Notes under the pieces: generated by a model
What the model was told of the DNA's origin: nothing
The model's input: only the letters and a program-made list of their open reading frames with translations
The model's database searches: none
DNA from: Phycisphaerales bacterium UBA3190
Lineage (GTDB): Bacteria; Planctomycetota; Phycisphaerae; Phycisphaerales; UBA1924
Assembly: GCA_002364005.1 (NCBI GenBank)
Contig: DEXG01000033.1
Span: 2,145 to 9,709 of the forward strand
Direction: 5' to 3'
DNA: 7,565 bases
In this document: in pieces, positions 6,371-7,565 of the stretch
Layout of the letters: each line of letters opens with the position of its first letter
Position numbering within the stretch: position 1 is the first letter of the stretch
Made by a program: the position numbers and the translations under genes

Positions 6371-6410
6371 TTGCCGCGCTGATCCGGGGACACAAATGGA
6401 TTTGCGGCAA
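6371..6410 (+). other. Possible hairpin in the HU leader RNA
   Basis: TTGCCGC (6371-6377) and GCGGCAA (6404-6410) are perfect 7-bp inverted arms around a 26-nt interval, inside which ATCC (6382-6385) and GGAT (6398-6401) can pair as a second stem. The loop holds GGGGA (6386-6390), a Shine-Dalgarno-like run 5 nt before an ATG at 6396 that opens a 37-codon frame ending at TAG 6507-6509. A second small hairpin (6499-6514, loop TCTA) overlaps that stop. The remainder of 6411-6530 shows nothing else I can name. Confidence 0.35.
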
Positions 6411-6530
6411 AGGCGACTACGAGCCGAAGGCCTCACAGCGAAAGAAGATCCAGGCACCCAATATTCGGGGCAAGGTCTCGACAACCCGAAACGACCCGCG
6501 CGCCTCTAGGCGTGGAAAGCAGAGAGCACC

Positions 6531-6986
6531 ATGAGCAACACGATCACCAAGAAGATCCTGATCGACCGCATCGCAGACAGCACGGGCATGAAGCGCGTCG
6601 CCGTCAAGCAGGTTGTTCAGGAGTTTCTTGATCAGGTGATCGTCGAGCTCGGCGAGGGCAACCGGCTCGAGTTCCGCGACTTCGGCGTCTTCGAAGTCAA
6701 GCAGCGTGCACCACGCATCGCACAGAACCCCAAGACCCTCGAACGCGTGCCCGTCCCCGCCAAGCGCACCGTGAAGTTCAAGGTCGGGCGACGCATGCGT
6801 GAGGCCATGGACACCGACGCACCCAGCACCGGCGATGGCACTGGCGGCGCATCGGCCCATGTCGAGCCCAAGCCCAACACCCCCACACCCAGCGCCGCGG
6901 CCCGCAACGAGCCCCAACGCGAGGTGCTGGGCACGATCCGCAACGAATCCAGCGAACGCGCCCAAGAGGCCGCAGCCGTACGCTGA
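6531..6986 (+). CDS. HU/IHF-family DNA-binding protein with disordered C-terminal tail
   Basis: A 151-residue nucleoid protein. Residues 1-93 are a full HU/IHF core: helical dimerisation part (ITKKILIDRIADSTGMKR), then the signature DFGVFEVKQRAPRIAQNPKT, with intercalating proline P67 at the tip of the DNA-bending arm, and the closing FKVGRRMREAM. The usual Gly after NPxT is Leu (L70). The core would dimerise and bend DNA. Residues 94-151 are an extra tail rich in Ala, Pro, Thr, Ser, Gly and Glu (for example PKPNTPTPSAAARNEP), low in aromatic residues and probably disordered; it is not the Lys/Ala-rich histone-H1-like tail known in some bacteria. Typical HU is about 90 residues. Only a weak ribosome site (GGAAAG/AGAGAG) precedes the ATG. 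It has its own promoter, diverges from arfB and ends at a strong terminator. HU versus IHF-like subtype cannot be settled by eye. Confidence 0.92.
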   Translation: MSNTITKKILIDRIADSTGMKRVAVKQVVQEFLDQVIVELGEGNRLEFRDFGVFEVKQRAPRIAQNPKTLERVPVPAKRTVKFKVGRRMREAMDTDAPSTGDGTGGASAHVEPKPNTPTPSAAARNEPQREVLGTIRNESSERAQEAAAVR

Positions 6987-7053
6987 GCCACGCCTCGGCG
7001 ACCTCAGCACAAAGAGCGTCTAAACGCCAGCGCATGACGAACAACACAGCGTG

Positions 7054-7086
7054 AAAAAGGACCCGCGAATCTCGCGGGTCCTTTGC
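7054..7086. terminator. Bidirectional intrinsic terminator between HU and helicase genes
   Basis: A perfect 13-bp stem, AAAGGACCCGCGA (7056-7068) with TCGCGGGTCCTTT (7072-7084), closes on a 3-nt loop. The GC-rich core is flanked by an A-run at 7054-7058, which becomes TTTTT on the minus strand, and by TTTGCTTT on the plus strand. It lies 68 nt after the HU stop and about 30 nt after the stop of the convergent helicase, so it can end both transcripts. Confidence 0.92.
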
Positions 7087-7113
7087 TTTGTATTGATTTG
7101 GCTGTCGGCGGGA

Positions 7114-7565
7114 TCAGCGTCCGCGGCGCTTGGCCTTGCCACGCATCATCTTGCCGGGGAGCTTGGACGGGACGATGCCGCCGGGGAACTTGGCGGCGAT
7201 CTCCTTCTCGGAGAGCTTCTCGACCTTGGGTGGCTCGTCCTGCTGGAAGCGGTTCTTCTTGGGCTCTGTCGGAGCCCCCTTGACCTCGTAGGTCGGCCGC
7301 CCGCCTGTGGGCTCGTCCTTCCAATCGTCCGGACGCTCACGCGGCTCAAAGTCGTCGTACTTCCGAGCCGGGATCTCTGCGTTGACCAGCAGCTCGATCT
7401 CGGTCAGCAGCGAGCCCTGCGCTGGGGTCACCAGTGACCACGCGTGCCCGTCACGCCCGGCTCGGGCGGTCCGCCCGATGCGGTGGACATAGATATCCGG
7501 GTCATCGGGCAGGTCGTAGTTGATGACATGGGTGATGCCCTCGACATCGATGCCGCGTGATGCGA
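7114..7565 (-). CDS. DEAD-box RNA helicase, C-terminal part (cut by window edge)
   Basis: Only the last 149 residues are present; the frame is open to the right edge. The first visible residues are helicase motif V (ASRGIDVEGITHVINYDLP), followed by motif VI, HRIGRTARAGR (7453-7485). These identify the second RecA-like domain of an ATP-dependent DEAD-box RNA helicase (RhlE/CsdA/SrmB group), which remodels RNA duplexes in ribosome assembly or mRNA decay. After the core comes a charged tail of about 85 residues with many Pro, Glu, Asp and Lys, ending in a basic KMMRGKAKRRGR; such tails commonly provide extra RNA contact. The subgroup cannot be fixed without the N-terminal half. It is convergent with the HU gene and shares the terminator. 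Confidence 0.93.
   Translation of the reverse strand, partial: ASRGIDVEGITHVINYDLPDDPDIYVHRIGRTARAGRDGHAWSLVTPAQGSLLTEIELLVNAEIPARKYDDFEPRERPDDWKDEPTGGRPTYEVKGAPTEPKKNRFQQDEPPKVEKLSEKEIAAKFPGGIVPSKLPGKMMRGKAKRRGR

Noticed and set aside
6417..7010. A 197-codon minus-strand open frame over the HU gene
   Set aside because: The plus strand encodes an unmistakable HU core here; the minus-strand product is Gly/Ala/Leu-rich with no recognisable motif.
1..7565. Defence system, mobile element or CRISPR array
   Set aside because: No transposase, integrase, nuclease, toxin-antitoxin pair or spaced direct repeats are present. The excisionase-like HTH belongs to a response regulator, not to a phage module.

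Overview
The window is high-GC bacterial chromosomal DNA, densely coding, mostly on the minus strand. The gene types suggest a planctomycete, perhaps Phycisphaerae-like: cytoplasmic HDOD-kinase signalling, a response regulator with an excisionase-type DNA-binding domain, and an HU protein with a disordered tail. This assignment is an inference from gene style and composition, not from a marker gene. I see no mobile element, CRISPR array, rRNA or tRNA.

Layout from left to right: (1) an NfeD-like membrane protein (minus, 35-616). (2) A three-gene signalling cluster, all minus and transcribed right to left. It starts with an excisionase-HTH/receiver regulator (4288-4899), continues with a soluble HDOD-GAF-histidine kinase (2012-4291, overlapping by ATGA), and ends with a degenerate-receiver/GAF protein (788-1972, 39 nt downstream). 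(3) A leader/intergenic segment (4900-5040) with several short palindromes. (4) A two-gene translation pair, arfB (ribosome rescue) then tsaB (tRNA t6A synthesis), also overlapping by ATGA. (5) A divergent intergenic region (6246-6530) with a good sigma70-type promoter, an operator-like inverted repeat and a leader hairpin in front of the only clear plus-strand gene, an HU-family protein. (6) A strong bidirectional terminator between the HU gene and the C-terminal end of a convergent DEAD-box RNA helicase that runs off the right edge.

The most interesting part is the signalling cluster. The kinase has an intact phosphoacceptor histidine and ATP-binding motifs, plus an HDOD domain that keeps an HD pair. 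The regulator encoded before it has a complete receiver and an N-terminal DNA-binding domain. The protein encoded after it has a receiver fold in which every phosphorylation residue I could place is replaced, including Asp to Glu at the phosphoacceptor site. This looks like a phosphorelay with one real output and one phosphorylation-independent partner. I infer the link from gene order; the sequence does not prove it.
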